In this document: positions 45,530 through 56,109 of the stretch, piece by piece
Numbering within the stretch: the stretch's first letter is position 1
Layout: each line of letters starts with the position of its first letter
Assembly (NCBI GenBank): GCA_030345135.1
Contig: CP128386.1
Span: 2,073,261 to 2,137,260, forward strand
Direction: 5' to 3'
DNA length: 64,000 bases
From: Chitinophagaceae bacterium DXS
GTDB lineage: Bacteria; Bacteroidota; Bacteroidia; Chitinophagales; Chitinophagaceae
Position numbers and translations under genes: made by a program
The notes under the pieces: model-generated
The model's database searches: none
What the model was told of the DNA's origin: nothing
What the model saw: the letters and a program-made list of their open reading frames with translations, nothing else

Positions 45530-47257
45530 CTAATAACCCGGGTTCTGTTTTAATTGTCTTGATGCATTTAATACGTTCTGACCAATTGGGAAAATAACTG
45601 TGTGGTCGTCTGCATCGGGCTTTTTATCCCACCACGTTCCAGAATGAAACACACCCCATCGAACAAGATCGGTTCTTCTTCTGCCTTCAACCAAAAATTC
45701 CCTGCCCCACTCATCGAGGATTTCCTGGTTGGTCAACTGACTTCCGTCTGCTTTATAAAGACTTGGGGAACCATCAGGATAATTACGAACACGTACCGCA
45801 TTTAACAAAGAAGCAGCACCAGCTTTATCACCCTGCCTGTATTTGCATTCTGCCAATGAATAATAGATCTCTGCAAATCTTATTTCTGCATAAGCAGACG
45901 AAATCTTATTAGCATCATCACTTGGATAGAACGGATACTTTACAGGAAAATAACCGGAGTTATGATCTCCATGATTCATGTTGGATTCTTTGTCTGCTAT
46001 TTTAGTTCCAGGTTTTGCGTCGAGGAACATGCCTGCCTGGTCACGAATAAACAACGGATATGGTCCTTTGTTGCCACGCACAGTGTCTATTCTTCCATCA
46101 ACAGTTGTATAAGGGAGATAACCAAAAAGGAACATGCCTTCCCTTTTACTATTGCCTAAATTTTTATACTTTTTCAACCGAAAATCATCCGGATATTTTT
46201 GAAACTTAACAACAGGTTTGCCTAATGCAAAGCTGTATTCAACACTATCAACATCTCTTCCTGGCTGTAGGGCAAATTTTGGATTAGCTTCTCCCCAATC
46301 AGTAAAACCAAAATATCGGGGAGCCTCATAAGTTATGGCATTAAAATACATACCACCGTCGTACTGCCAGTGTGTAAGCCCAAAGCTTCCGGGGAAACCA
46401 AAGATTGTTTCGGATGATTGTGCATTGTTGTAATCAAATGGTGCGTCCCATCTTTGCTCAAGTGCATAGGAACCATATTTGCCGTTAATAAGATCTTCAC
46501 AAAGAGCAGCGCATTCAGTGAATTTATCAATGCCGGTATATGCTTTGGAATTCAGGTACAGTCTCACTAATAAAGCAGCGGCGCCACCTTTTGTCCACCG
46601 CCCAATCGCATTGTTGCCTAATTGATCCCTTGTGAACAAAGCTGGCAACGCATCTTTCAATTCTTTTTCAATAAAATCAAAAGTCTCTTGTGGTGAAACC
46701 TGCGGACCGCCGAGCACTTCACCTTTAACTTTTGTTACCAACACAATATTCCTGTAAAAATCGACTGCCCGTAGATTTAGCCAGGCTCTTAGCGTTTTTA
46801 ACTCTGCAATCATGCCGTCAAGTTCTGTTTGTGTCATACTGAATTTTGCAGGATCAGTAATTCCTTCCAGATCTTCCAATGAATTTGTTGCAAGGCAAAT
46901 GCCCTCATACAGCGCGTTCCACGCATCATTTGTAAATCCATCATTTGGTGTCCATGTATGATAATGAACCCGCTGAAACTGCCCGCCATCAAACCAGTCG
47001 CCCTGCCTGTTCAGCGTCATTAGTTCATCTGTACTGTTTTCCTGCAACATAAATGTGTTGCCGCCCTGTATGCTCCAGTAAGAATGTTCAAAGGCCCTTA
47101 AAAAATCTCTGATCACATCCTCTTTCGTCTGCAGAAAATTGCCGGAATCGATCGTATCATATAAAGTCTCATCAAGTTTTGTACAGCTTACAGAAAGTGT
47201 AAGTACAATATAAAATGCAGATTTAAACACGCGGCTTATAAATTTATTATGTATCAT
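45530..47257 (-). CDS. SusD-like surface glycan-binding lipoprotein (second pair)
   Basis: A 575-residue RagB/SusD protein with lipoprotein signal ...VLTLSVSCTKL (Cys25) and TPR helices. The SusD C-terminal block EFLVEGRRRTDLVRWG is followed by PIGQNVLNASRQLKQNPGY. It is the partner of the SusC gene 15 bp upstream. Ligand unknown, as no glycosidase, sulfatase or peptidase gene accompanies the pair. Confidence 0.94.
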   Translation of the reverse strand: MIHNKFISRVFKSAFYIVLTLSVSCTKLDETLYDTIDSGNFLQTKEDVIRDFLRAFEHSYWSIQGGNTFMLQENSTDELMTLNRQGDWFDGGQFQRVHYHTWTPNDGFTNDAWNALYEGICLATNSLEDLEGITDPAKFSMTQTELDGMIAELKTLRAWLNLRAVDFYRNIVLVTKVKGEVLGGPQVSPQETFDFIEKELKDALPALFTRDQLGNNAIGRWTKGGAAALLVRLYLNSKAYTGIDKFTECAALCEDLINGKYGSYALEQRWDAPFDYNNAQSSETIFGFPGSFGLTHWQYDGGMYFNAITYEAPRYFGFTDWGEANPKFALQPGRDVDSVEYSFALGKPVVKFQKYPDDFRLKKYKNLGNSKREGMFLFGYLPYTTVDGRIDTVRGNKGPYPLFIRDQAGMFLDAKPGTKIADKESNMNHGDHNSGYFPVKYPFYPSDDANKISSAYAEIRFAEIYYSLAECKYRQGDKAGAASLLNAVRVRNYPDGSPSLYKADGSQLTNQEILDEWGREFLVEGRRRTDLVRWGVFHSGTWWDKKPDADDHTVIFPIGQNVLNASRQLKQNPGY

Positions 47258-47272
47258 TTTTAAAGGTTTTGC

Positions 47273-50239
47273 TTAGAAATTAACCTGAAGTCCGAAAAGT
47301 AGCTGAAGTGACGAGGGGTAATAATTGAGCCTGTTGTTTACTCCCGGATATAAGCCATTGATTGGCACAAGGTCAGGATCACCCCCTTTATATTTTGTAA
47401 AGCAATGCAAATTTCTGGCAGTAGCGTAAACACGTGCCGACCGAATTTTGATGCTCTGGCTAAACCGGCAGGTATAACCAACAGACATGTTGTCAATTTT
47501 TACAAAGTTGCCGGACTCAAGAAAGTAATCAGATAAAGTTGCGTACGTAGCGCCGTTTGTAAGCTTTGAATATTTACCGCCGTCATAAGCCGTTGTAAGC
47601 ACGTTGGCATTTTGCTGCGTAGCGGGTGTACCCAGTTTAAATGCGAAGGTGTTAAAGATCTTGTAGCCAAAAACTCCGCGAAGAAACACACCTGCATCCC
47701 AGTTCCTGTATTTAAAATAGTGTCCCATACTTGCAGTGAATTGAGGTAATCCATTACCGGTATATTGCTTATCATCATTAGTGGCTTTATCTCCTCTTAT
47801 TGTCTTTCCATCTTTAGTATATACCAATAAGGCCCCGGTGCTATCTACTCCGGCGGAACGCCATGTATAGAAGCTCCCAACACGTCTGCCTTCTTCTATT
47901 CGCTGAACATTGCCGGGGGTTCCGGGACCAGGCATACCAACTACATCAACGTACTTTTGCCCTTTGTATATTTCGTTAGAAAAAGAGATGAATTTGTTGC
48001 TATTGGTAGCCCCCGCAAACGAAATATTATAGTTGAAGTCTTTGTGCCTTACAACATTTGCATTGAGCTGAATTTCCAGCCCGGCATTTTTCATGGTTCC
48101 CACATTTGCGTAAGTCTGCTGTCTGATATTGGGCGGATTCGGCACATTGTAATCACCTAGTAAATCCTTGTTGGTTCGTTGATAATAGTTAATGCTACCG
48201 GAAAGTAAACTTTGAAACAGATCGAAATCCACGCCTGCATTAAAATTGATCGCTTTCTCCCACCTCAGATTGTAATTCGCGTTCTGATTGGGTCCCCAAA
48301 CCTGGTAAGTCGTTCCGTTGTATATATAATAGCCATAGCCTCCGTATGTATTTAATGATTTATAATTACCAAAATCCTGATTACCGGTTGTACCATAATC
48401 CGCTCTTAATTTAAGATCGTTCAACCAGGGAATGTTTTGCATGAATTTCTCCTGGGTTAGCCGCCAGGCAACAGCGACGGCCGGAAAATTACCCCACTTG
48501 TTTGACTTTCCGAACTTAGAGGAACCTTCATGTCTTAAGCTGGCAGACAAATAATATTTTTTGTTGAAGTCATAGTTTACCCGGCCGAAAAAAGAAATTA
48601 GTTTGGAACTGTTTTTCGATGAGCTAACGCCCTTTATGCCAGTTTCGGCATCCCACCAACCTGCTTCCATATTGTTATAGGTCAGCACATCAGACGGAAA
48701 CCCCTCGTTACCGGCAGAAAATTGAGAATAGGTTGAATATTGATAAGAATATCCACCAGCCAGCTTAAACGCGTGCTTGCTTATGTTCACATCATAATTG
48801 CCTATCCATTCAAAATTCTTTTGATCGGTATCTTCCTGCTTTTGCTGCGCAGTGCTGCGTCCGTTACCTCCGTTTGATTTTTGCTTATAAGTAATGGTTG
48901 AGGGTGTAAAATCATAATTGCGATAAGAGAAGCCAGTTTCTCCAACCGTTACAGTTGTGCTTAAGGTCTTTGTTATGTTGAGTTTAAAAGAGCCACTCAT
49001 GTCAATGAGTTTGGCATCTTGCTGTTTAAGTATAGCCTTTGCTTCTTCTATCGGGTTGTTGGCAAAAAAACCGGTACGGATATAGGCATATCTGCCAAGG
49101 CTGTCATAAGGCGACATTGTTGGATTCAGCGTTAGTGCATAGTTGAACCCTTCCATATAAGCGTGATTCACTTTATAATACCTTGGTGCTATATTTATTG
49201 ACGCTGTATACAGATTATTTGCTGCAGTGTGATTAATATTCAACCTTGCTCCATATTCTTCTTTTGTTGCACGCAGATCAATCCCCTCTGCCCTGCGATA
49301 ATCTGCAGATACCATATAATTGGTTTTAACACCACCGCCGGAAAACTGAAGTGTATGTTTGGTTGATATGGCAGGATCGCGGCTTACTTGTTTCAGCCAA
49401 TCTGTATTGTGCCCAAAATCATTACCTCTTTCCTTATGTGCAACGAACTCATCCCTTGACAGCACCTTCAATTTATTGGTGATAAAATCCAGTCCAATGT
49501 ATCCATCGTAAAATAGCCGCGGTTCGGATGATCCTTTTTTAGTAGTGATGATAATTACACCGTTGCTGCCGCGCGTTCCATAAATAGCAGATGCAGCACC
49601 ACCCTTTAGAACATCTATCGACTCTATATCGTTTTGATTAATATTGTTGATATTACCACCTGGTATTCCATTGATAACATACAAAGGTTCCAACCCGGCA
49701 TTCCTGGATGAAACACCTCTTAGCTGGATCGTTGGCGTAGAGTTTGGGTCAGCAGTAAATGTGTTTGAAACGGTTAGTCCCGCCACCTTTCCTTGCAATG
49801 ACATTAGTGCGCCATTTCCTCCGACACTAAGCAACTCTTTTCCCGAAATATGTGTTACGGCGCTGGAGACTTCTTTTTTGTTAAGCGTTCCGTAGCCAAT
49901 ACTCACTACTGTAACGGTTACATTAGAGAGATCTGAAATGCCCTCACTGAGAACCACGTCAATAGTACTTTTTGAACCGACATAAACATGTTTGTCGGCG
50001 AAGCCAATGTGGGAGAATACCAGTGTGTCTTCATCGCTGGCCTTGACGGAAAAGGTTCCGTCTTTCTGCGTTTCTGTAGCAGCGCTTTTGTTTTTAACGA
50101 TCACCGAAACACTCTGAAGTGCAACGTTACTTGTATCGGTGACTTTCCCGGTAATTGTTTTTAATTGTTGGGCTGACGACGAAAATGAAAACGTTAATAG
50201 AATCAGCAAGCAAAAGCTTAGACTTTTTTTCTTTCTCAT
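47273..50239 (-). CDS. SusC-like TonB-dependent outer-membrane transporter (second pair)
   Basis: A 988-residue protein with a signal peptide (about 1-23), a carboxypeptidase-regulatory domain (ITGKVTDTSNVALQSVSVIV), a plug domain with IESIDVLKGGAASAIYGTRG, and a beta barrel ending LQLLFGLQVNF. It imports a nutrient or siderophore-like ligand together with its SusD partner. The 287-bp upstream region has no strong promoter match; TGCCTTTG at 50305-50312 (minus) is one mismatch from the -7 consensus. Confidence 0.95.
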   Translation of the reverse strand: MRKKKSLSFCLLILLTFSFSSSAQQLKTITGKVTDTSNVALQSVSVIVKNKSAATETQKDGTFSVKASDEDTLVFSHIGFADKHVYVGSKSTIDVVLSEGISDLSNVTVTVVSIGYGTLNKKEVSSAVTHISGKELLSVGGNGALMSLQGKVAGLTVSNTFTADPNSTPTIQLRGVSSRNAGLEPLYVINGIPGGNINNINQNDIESIDVLKGGAASAIYGTRGSNGVIIITTKKGSSEPRLFYDGYIGLDFITNKLKVLSRDEFVAHKERGNDFGHNTDWLKQVSRDPAISTKHTLQFSGGGVKTNYMVSADYRRAEGIDLRATKEEYGARLNINHTAANNLYTASINIAPRYYKVNHAYMEGFNYALTLNPTMSPYDSLGRYAYIRTGFFANNPIEEAKAILKQQDAKLIDMSGSFKLNITKTLSTTVTVGETGFSYRNYDFTPSTITYKQKSNGGNGRSTAQQKQEDTDQKNFEWIGNYDVNISKHAFKLAGGYSYQYSTYSQFSAGNEGFPSDVLTYNNMEAGWWDAETGIKGVSSSKNSSKLISFFGRVNYDFNKKYYLSASLRHEGSSKFGKSNKWGNFPAVAVAWRLTQEKFMQNIPWLNDLKLRADYGTTGNQDFGNYKSLNTYGGYGYYIYNGTTYQVWGPNQNANYNLRWEKAINFNAGVDFDLFQSLLSGSINYYQRTNKDLLGDYNVPNPPNIRQQTYANVGTMKNAGLEIQLNANVVRHKDFNYNISFAGATNSNKFISFSNEIYKGQKYVDVVGMPGPGTPGNVQRIEEGRRVGSFYTWRSAGVDSTGALLVYTKDGKTIRGDKATNDDKQYTGNGLPQFTASMGHYFKYRNWDAGVFLRGVFGYKIFNTFAFKLGTPATQQNANVLTTAYDGGKYSKLTNGATYATLSDYFLESGNFVKIDNMSVGYTCRFSQSIKIRSARVYATARNLHCFTKYKGGDPDLVPINGLYPGVNNRLNYYPSSLQLLFGLQVNF

Positions 50240-50526
50240 GCGCGTAGGTTAAGGATTAGAGAATATTTTTTGATCGATGACTAAGGTGCGGCTAAATCGA
50301 TAAAGCAAAGGCATCTAAATTATTCAGGACGGGCATAAGTTATTCCGGGAATCGTTAACTTAATTGCATTTTCGCATTGTTGACAGTACAAGAGGAATAT
50401 TGCAGGAAAAGCATTGGTAACATGAAAAGGAAATTCTTTTCTATCAGGAATATCACAAAAAATCAGAGGAAGATAGGTTGAGGCAATGGTTTGCTTTACT
50501 ATAACAGTACTTCCATAGAATGCTAT

Positions 50527-50925
50527 TCAATTATTAATATGTTTTTCAAGCAATTTTTCCAGTCTGAAAATGGTATCATCCTTTTCTTTCAGCATCCGTT
50601 CGTATAGCTCAATTACTTTATCAAACGGATTGAAAGACGAGTGATAATTTAAATCGTTGATATTTGAATGGTCGCGATACATTTTCGAAATAATGTTCCT
50701 GGCTGTTTCTTCATTGAAGTTTTCAAAAGCTTCCCTTGGCAGTTCTAAAGCCTTTGAAATATGTTCCAATATTTCGGGTTCAATGTTTTCTCTTGCTTCC
50801 AGAAGCGAAATCTTTTTTTGGCTCCAATGCGCACCTAATTCGCAAGCGAGTGTATCTTGTTTCATTCCCAGCATTTCACGAAAACGTTTAACATTTCTTC
50901 CATGATGGATGTTATAATCGGTCAT
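50527..50925 (-). CDS. XRE-like helix-turn-helix protein with C-terminal coiled coil
   Basis: A 132-residue protein: an HTH at about 12-60 (NVKRFREMLGMKQDTLACEL and the recognition helix HWSQKKISLLEA) and a charged C-terminal helix (YERMLKEKDDTIFRLEKLL) likely to be a coiled coil. The ATG at 50925 is chosen because the longer start at 50949 overlaps a -7 element. It lies upstream of the second SusC/SusD pair on the same strand and might regulate it; that is inferred from position only. Confidence 0.78.
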   Translation of the reverse strand: MTDYNIHHGRNVKRFREMLGMKQDTLACELGAHWSQKKISLLEARENIEPEILEHISKALELPREAFENFNEETARNIISKMYRDHSNINDLNYHSSFNPFDKVIELYERMLKEKDDTIFRLEKLLEKHINN

Positions 50926-50946
50926 ATCGCGTAGGGTTCGAAAACG

Positions 50947-50954
50947 CAAATGTA
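50947..50954 (-). promoter_or_regulatory. -7 promoter element of the HTH gene
   Basis: Minus-strand TACATTTG matches TAnnTTTG and ends 21 nt before the ATG at 50925. No TTG at -33 was found. Confidence 0.45.
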
Positions 50955-51145
50955 AGATATAAGCATTGCGGCAGCCACTTAATTATTGCATTAAAAAGTA
51001 AGCGGAGGAATAAATTAGCGCCAGCGAGGTAATGTTGAGAGTAGAAATATTGAGTCAGAAAATTATAGCGTTTCATTAAACGAAACAAGTCTGTATTGTT
51101 TAATGCGTATGTTGTTTGATGATCCGGCTTTCTGGAGGATTTCGG

Positions 51146-51200
51146 ATGCTGTGTAAATCTGTCCTACACTTTTAAAGTGTAGGACAGATTTACACAGCAT
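51146..51200. repeat. Long perfect hairpin A (shared core, private arms)
   Basis: Two 27-nt arms are perfectly complementary around one T at 51173. The inner core is GTCCTACACTTT with AAAGTGTAGGAC. The outer part of the arm (ATGCTGTGTAAATCT) is unlike the arms of hairpins B and C. It is 31 bp past the stop of the UPF0158 gene. Confidence 0.9.
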
Positions 51201-51231
51201 GTCGGGATACCTTGTGGCCTCAACTGTCTCA

Positions 51232-51951
<720 letters not shown>

Positions 51952-52015
51952 CTTTCTATTCAATAAATAAAAAATGGAAACAAAATTACTAAATAATGTT
52001 GGGGGAGAAATCGAC

Positions 52016-52077
52016 AGCGAAAAAGTGCCAACGTGTCCTACACTTCAAAGTGTAGGACACGTTGGCACTTTTTCGCT
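52016..52077. repeat. Long perfect hairpin B (shared core, private arms)
   Basis: Thirty-nt arms are perfectly complementary around CA. The inner core GTCCTACACTT/AAGTGTAGGAC matches hairpins A and C, while the outer arm (AGCGAAAAAGTGCCAAC) is unique. It lies 46 bp past the stop of the lipoprotein gene and upstream of the UPF0158 gene. Confidence 0.9.
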
Positions 52078-52122
52078 CATTCAATCTGCATTAACAAGCA
52101 GACGCGCACCCAGTGCTTATGG

Positions 52123-52899
52123 CTATTTTGTATATTCAACAACCACGTCCTGAATGCTATTGTTCTTGAAATTAGAGTATCCAAGAGAAAGAAAATCGCG
52201 TTTATTGCGCTTCAACCTGACAGGCAGTCCGGCAGTGTTGAATTGATCGCTTTCATCAGAAGCGGTGTTAACGCTGTAATTTCTATCCAACAACATAAAT
52301 ACATCATCCAGCTTTCTTATGGAAGGTTTCTTTGTATAAGTAACAGCAGGAATTACACGGTTGCCGTCCGCATCATATGAGTAGGTAAGAATGCGTCCCT
52401 TTATCTCTCCGGAGTATGTTGTGGCTACCGTAGTTTTTTCCCAGATCACCCTTCCCTTGTTATCAAGCTTCATTACTTTAACAGCACTGTCAAGCCCCCA
52501 GATCGGTTCCCAGATTTGCCCACCATAATAGATAGTTTGTATTATTGTATTTGAATCGGGATAAGAAAATAGATCGGCGCGGTCATAGTCGCCATATTTA
52601 GCGCTGTAGCCCAATGTCATCATCTTGCGCAATTTACCTTGTGGGTTATAAGTGAATTCAATCCTATCATATTCTCCATATTGGATCTTTTCAAGTTTTT
52701 TGTCATCGCTATAAAAAAAGTTGTAGTTCTTGACCGCTTCAGGGCCATAGCCAGTAGTGAACGAAACATTTTTCACCTGGTAACGGCCTTTAACATCCAG
52801 ATGTATATCTGTATAAAAATCGGCTACCTTTTTACAGCCCGTCTGAATAACCAATATGCAGATTACCGCTAATAGAGAAAGTATATTTTTATTTTTCAT
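52123..52899 (-). CDS. Hypothetical lipoprotein (paralogue 1)
   Basis: A 258-residue protein with a lipoprotein signal ending ILVIQTGCKK (Cys22). The rest is strand-turn segments with YD-like repeats (YNPQGKLRKM, YSYDADGNRVIP). The C-terminal block NYSVNTASDES..FNTAGLPVRLKR and RDFLSLGY closely matches the next gene. No enzyme family recognised. It is probably co-transcribed with its paralogue 30 bp upstream. Confidence 0.75.
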   Translation of the reverse strand: MKNKNILSLLAVICILVIQTGCKKVADFYTDIHLDVKGRYQVKNVSFTTGYGPEAVKNYNFFYSDDKKLEKIQYGEYDRIEFTYNPQGKLRKMMTLGYSAKYGDYDRADLFSYPDSNTIIQTIYYGGQIWEPIWGLDSAVKVMKLDNKGRVIWEKTTVATTYSGEIKGRILTYSYDADGNRVIPAVTYTKKPSIRKLDDVFMLLDRNYSVNTASDESDQFNTAGLPVRLKRNKRDFLSLGYSNFKNNSIQDVVVEYTK

Positions 52900-52929
52900 G
52901 ATTAGTTTTGTTAATTGATGAAGGATAGA

Positions 52930-53652
52930 TTACTCATTGATATACTCGATTGTGGCATCAGGCTTGTTTGATGCACCTTTGGGATTCGTATACCAGATTC
53001 CTAAAAAGTCGCGACCAACACGTGCCAACGTGATCGGCAATCCGGCTTTGTTTACCTGGCCTGATTCATCAACCGCAGTATTAACGGAATAGTTACGATC
53101 AATTAACTGAAAAGCAGGATGCAGCCGCCTTATGTTCGGTTTGAGTGTATAGGAAACGCCTGGAATTACCAGGTTTCCACGCTCATCATATTTATAAATG
53201 GTGCTGTCGTGCGCGTTGGTAACTTCTTTAACAACACGTCCTTTACCATCGAGATATAATGTAGATGTTTTTGTGAGGATTGTAGTTGAGTCCTTATAAA
53301 CAAAGGTCTCGTTCCTTAATGTTTCATAGGTACCGGCGCCATGGTCAAGAAAGACTTTGTATGATTTAAGGCGGTTGTGATCATCATACGACAGATTATA
53401 GTTTGGATAATAAAGATCAGCATTACCTAGCATGGTGATCTTAACGGGGTTGCCCTTTGCATCGTAATTGAACCTGGCACCCATTACCCATTGATTGTCA
53501 TCGCGAACAAACTGAATCGTATTGATCTTGTAATGACTCAGCGCATTTTGCTGGACATCTTCGAGCCAACCGGAAGCTTTTTTGCACCCCGGCAAAAAAT
53601 ACAACAGGAACACGGAGCAAATTACCGTGGCAGCACGGGTTATTCTTTTCAT
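52930..53652 (-). CDS. Hypothetical lipoprotein (paralogue 2)
   Basis: A 240-residue protein, lipoprotein signal ending LLYFLPGCKK (Cys23), with the same architecture as the adjacent gene: NYDAKGNPVKITM, YKYDERGNLVIPGVSYT, then NYSVNTAVDESGQVNKAGLP and RDFLGIWY. It looks like a tandem duplication with divergence. Function unknown; surface or periplasmic location is inferred from the lipobox. Confidence 0.75.
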   Translation of the reverse strand: MKRITRAATVICSVFLLYFLPGCKKASGWLEDVQQNALSHYKINTIQFVRDDNQWVMGARFNYDAKGNPVKITMLGNADLYYPNYNLSYDDHNRLKSYKVFLDHGAGTYETLRNETFVYKDSTTILTKTSTLYLDGKGRVVKEVTNAHDSTIYKYDERGNLVIPGVSYTLKPNIRRLHPAFQLIDRNYSVNTAVDESGQVNKAGLPITLARVGRDFLGIWYTNPKGASNKPDATIEYINE

Positions 53653-54463
53653 GATAAATGGTTTGTGGTTTTGAGATAATTTTTTTGTTATAAAGCTTGT
53701 TTATAGGCAATACGATGCCGTTTCCCTTGCGGGAATATTTTTTCAGTTTTAATGCGGGTACGAACAATTGTCTTTGCTTCGGGCAACGTAAAACACAACC
53801 ACAATCAAATCATTCGCGTAACGAGACGATGATCTAATAGCAACTTGCCCTTTATGTCATGGTATTGGAAGTAACTGCGCGGACATCGCACAGCTGGTAC
53901 ACCGGCTTTCACAATTACAAGCAACCTTTGAAAAGTCTGGTTTAAGATCTCTTTTAAGCCGGTCAATCGACAAAATTAAACGACAAAAAAAGCTTTGTCA
54001 ATAGCCGTCGCAAATTTTAAGGTGGTGGGTGCAGAATTTATTATTTGCATTTAGACAACTTATCAAACAAAAGCGGTGTCACTTCCTATAAAAGATATAA
54101 CAGCACCTAATTTGCAAAAAGTTGTCCTACACTTTGAAAGTGTAGGACAACTTTTTGATGCACTTACCGCAGAAAGAAATGCATTCTTTAATGGAGAATT
54201 GAAAATGAGGGCACACCTAAAACAAGAAAATGCTTTATTAGTTGAGTGATCGGCCCTCATACATTACGCCTCACGCCTCCACACGTGAAACCTGGTACCT
54301 GACACCTCATAGCTAATAGCTGACAGCTAATAGCTACATTAAAACAACTTACAAAAAAGAAGTGCTGCTACTTCCTTTACAGGATATAACAGCACCTAAC
54401 TATTTAACAGCAAAAAGAAAATATCTGTTGCTTAACTTTTCACTATTGACCATTCACCATTCA
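53653..54463. other. 810-bp gap with hairpin C and diverged repeats
   Basis: No convincing gene. 53653-54060 shows only a short plus-strand open stretch without a start. A segment at 54064-54120 (..CTTCCTATAAAAGATATAAC..) recurs in diverged form at about 54352-54417. ACCTGACACC-type and AGCTAATAGCTGACAGC-type repeats lie at 54258-54336. A CACTATTGACCATTCACC array at 54438-54466 contains the uxaA stop. Confidence 0.55.
54115..54157. repeat. Long perfect hairpin C (shared core, private arms)
   Basis: Twenty-one-nt arms are perfectly complementary around one G at 54136. The core GTCCTACACTTT/AAAGTGTAGGAC is shared with A and B; the outer arm (CAAAAAGTT) is private. Confidence 0.9.
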
Positions 54464-56107
54464 CTACAAAGACACGCCTCTCTTCCATAAAATAAAATCA
54501 TCCTGTCCATGTCTTACAGCAGCCACTTTTTCTTCTCCGCTAGCAACCTTAATAAGATAATCAAGGATGCGTTCACCCGCTTGTTCGATAGTTTCTTCAC
54601 CATCTATGATGCTACCGGTATTTATATCAATGATATCAGGCATCTTTTTATATAAAGCGGTGTTGGTAGAAAGCTTTACAACGGGTGCAATCGGATTACC
54701 GGTAGGCGTACCAAGACCGGTTGTGAACAGCACGATATTAGCGCCGCTACCTACTTCTGCAGTAGTTGATTCCACGTCATTACCGGGAGTACACAAAAGA
54801 TTCAGACCTGGCTTTGTTACTTTTTCAGGATAATCAAGCACATCAGTAACAGGGGAGCTTCCGCCTTTTTTTGCAGCACCTGCAGATTTGATAGCATCTG
54901 TAATTAATCCGTCTCTGATATTACCGGGAGAAGGATTCGCATCAAACCCGCTGCCGACAGCCTTTGCACGGTCATTATACAGTGTCATCAGGCTATTAAA
55001 CCTGGTAGCAACCTCATCAGTTACACATCTGTCGCTCATTTCCTGTTCCACACCATTCAGTTCGGGAAACTCGGAAAGAATAACAGAGCCCCCTAAAGAA
55101 ACCACCAGATCGGAAGTGAACCCTATCGCAGGATTTGCTGAAATTCCGCTAAAGCCATCAGAACCACCGCACTCAAGCCCAATACACAACTTACTTAACG
55201 GAGCTGGCTTTCTTTCAATCTTATTTGCATCAATCAGTCCTTTAAATGTTTTGCTGATCGCCTCAGCCATTACGTCTTTTTCAAGACCGATCCTTTGTTG
55301 TTCAATAACGTATAGCGGCTTGCTGAAATTAGGATCGCGTTTTGCTATCTCGTCCTTCAGAATGGATACCTGCGAGTGCTGGCAACCAAGACTCAAAACT
55401 GTTGCACCTGCAACATTGCTATGTGTTATGTATCCCGCCAATAAACCACACAATGCCTGCGCATCCTGACGCGTGCCACCGCAACCACCATCGTGTGTAA
55501 GAAATTTTATTCCGTCCACATTTTTAAACAAGCGTTGCTGCTGATCATTTTCCAAAGCGATATCAACCGGCATATCATCTAAACTTCTGCCGGATTTATA
55601 TAACTCGATCATCTGGTTAGCGAAATTGTCATACTTGCTTTTTCTGCCATAACCCAGTTTTTCAATCAACACTTCTTTGATAACTTCTACATTTCTGTTT
55701 TCACAAAAAACCAGCGGCACTATCAACCAATAATTGGCAGTACCTACACTGCCATCCGGACGATGAAAACCATTGAAGGTTGCCTCTTTCCATTTGTTTA
55801 CATCCGGTTTGTGCCAGTCCGTTTTGCGTTTCCCCAACGTGTATGGATCCGCAGCATGCTGCAGATTCTCTGTTGTTATCGCTGCTCCTTTTTTTATCGG
55901 AGCTTTTGCTTTGCCCACTAAAACACCATACATATACACGGCTTCACCTTGCTGCAGCGCCACAGTGGTAAATTTATGTTTGGCTGCGATGTCTTCTTCC
56001 AACACGAAGTCCTCACCGTTATATTGTAGAGTCTCACCTTTTTTTAAATTCTGAAGGGCTACAATCACATTATCCTTTGGATGCACTTTTGTTATTACAT
56101 GCTTCAT
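54464..56107 (-). CDS. uxaA: Altronate dehydratase family protein
   Basis: A 547-residue full-length UxaA: an N-terminal SAF domain (about 10-85) joined to the GD_AH catalytic part with the conserved GTANYWLIVPLV, HDGGCGGTRQDA, LGCQHSQ, GLECGGSDGFSG and LLCTPGNDVESTTA motifs. It dehydrates D-altronate to 2-keto-3-deoxy-D-gluconate. It starts two bases after uxaB. There is no uronate isomerase in the window, so feeding from galacturonate is not shown. With the adjacent alcohol dehydrogenase, an L-galactonate route is plausible. The stop codon lies in an intergenic repeat. Confidence 0.9.
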   Translation of the reverse strand: MKHVITKVHPKDNVIVALQNLKKGETLQYNGEDFVLEEDIAAKHKFTTVALQQGEAVYMYGVLVGKAKAPIKKGAAITTENLQHAADPYTLGKRKTDWHKPDVNKWKEATFNGFHRPDGSVGTANYWLIVPLVFCENRNVEVIKEVLIEKLGYGRKSKYDNFANQMIELYKSGRSLDDMPVDIALENDQQQRLFKNVDGIKFLTHDGGCGGTRQDAQALCGLLAGYITHSNVAGATVLSLGCQHSQVSILKDEIAKRDPNFSKPLYVIEQQRIGLEKDVMAEAISKTFKGLIDANKIERKPAPLSKLCIGLECGGSDGFSGISANPAIGFTSDLVVSLGGSVILSEFPELNGVEQEMSDRCVTDEVATRFNSLMTLYNDRAKAVGSGFDANPSPGNIRDGLITDAIKSAGAAKKGGSSPVTDVLDYPEKVTKPGLNLLCTPGNDVESTTAEVGSGANIVLFTTGLGTPTGNPIAPVVKLSTNTALYKKMPDIIDINTGSIIDGEETIEQAGERILDYLIKVASGEEKVAAVRHGQDDFILWKRGVSL

Positions 56108-56109
56108 AG

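Noticed and set aside
53840-54002. Open stretch on the plus strand reading ..ADIAQLVHRLSQLQATFEKS..
   Set aside because: It has no start codon in frame, is short, and shows no recognisable family.
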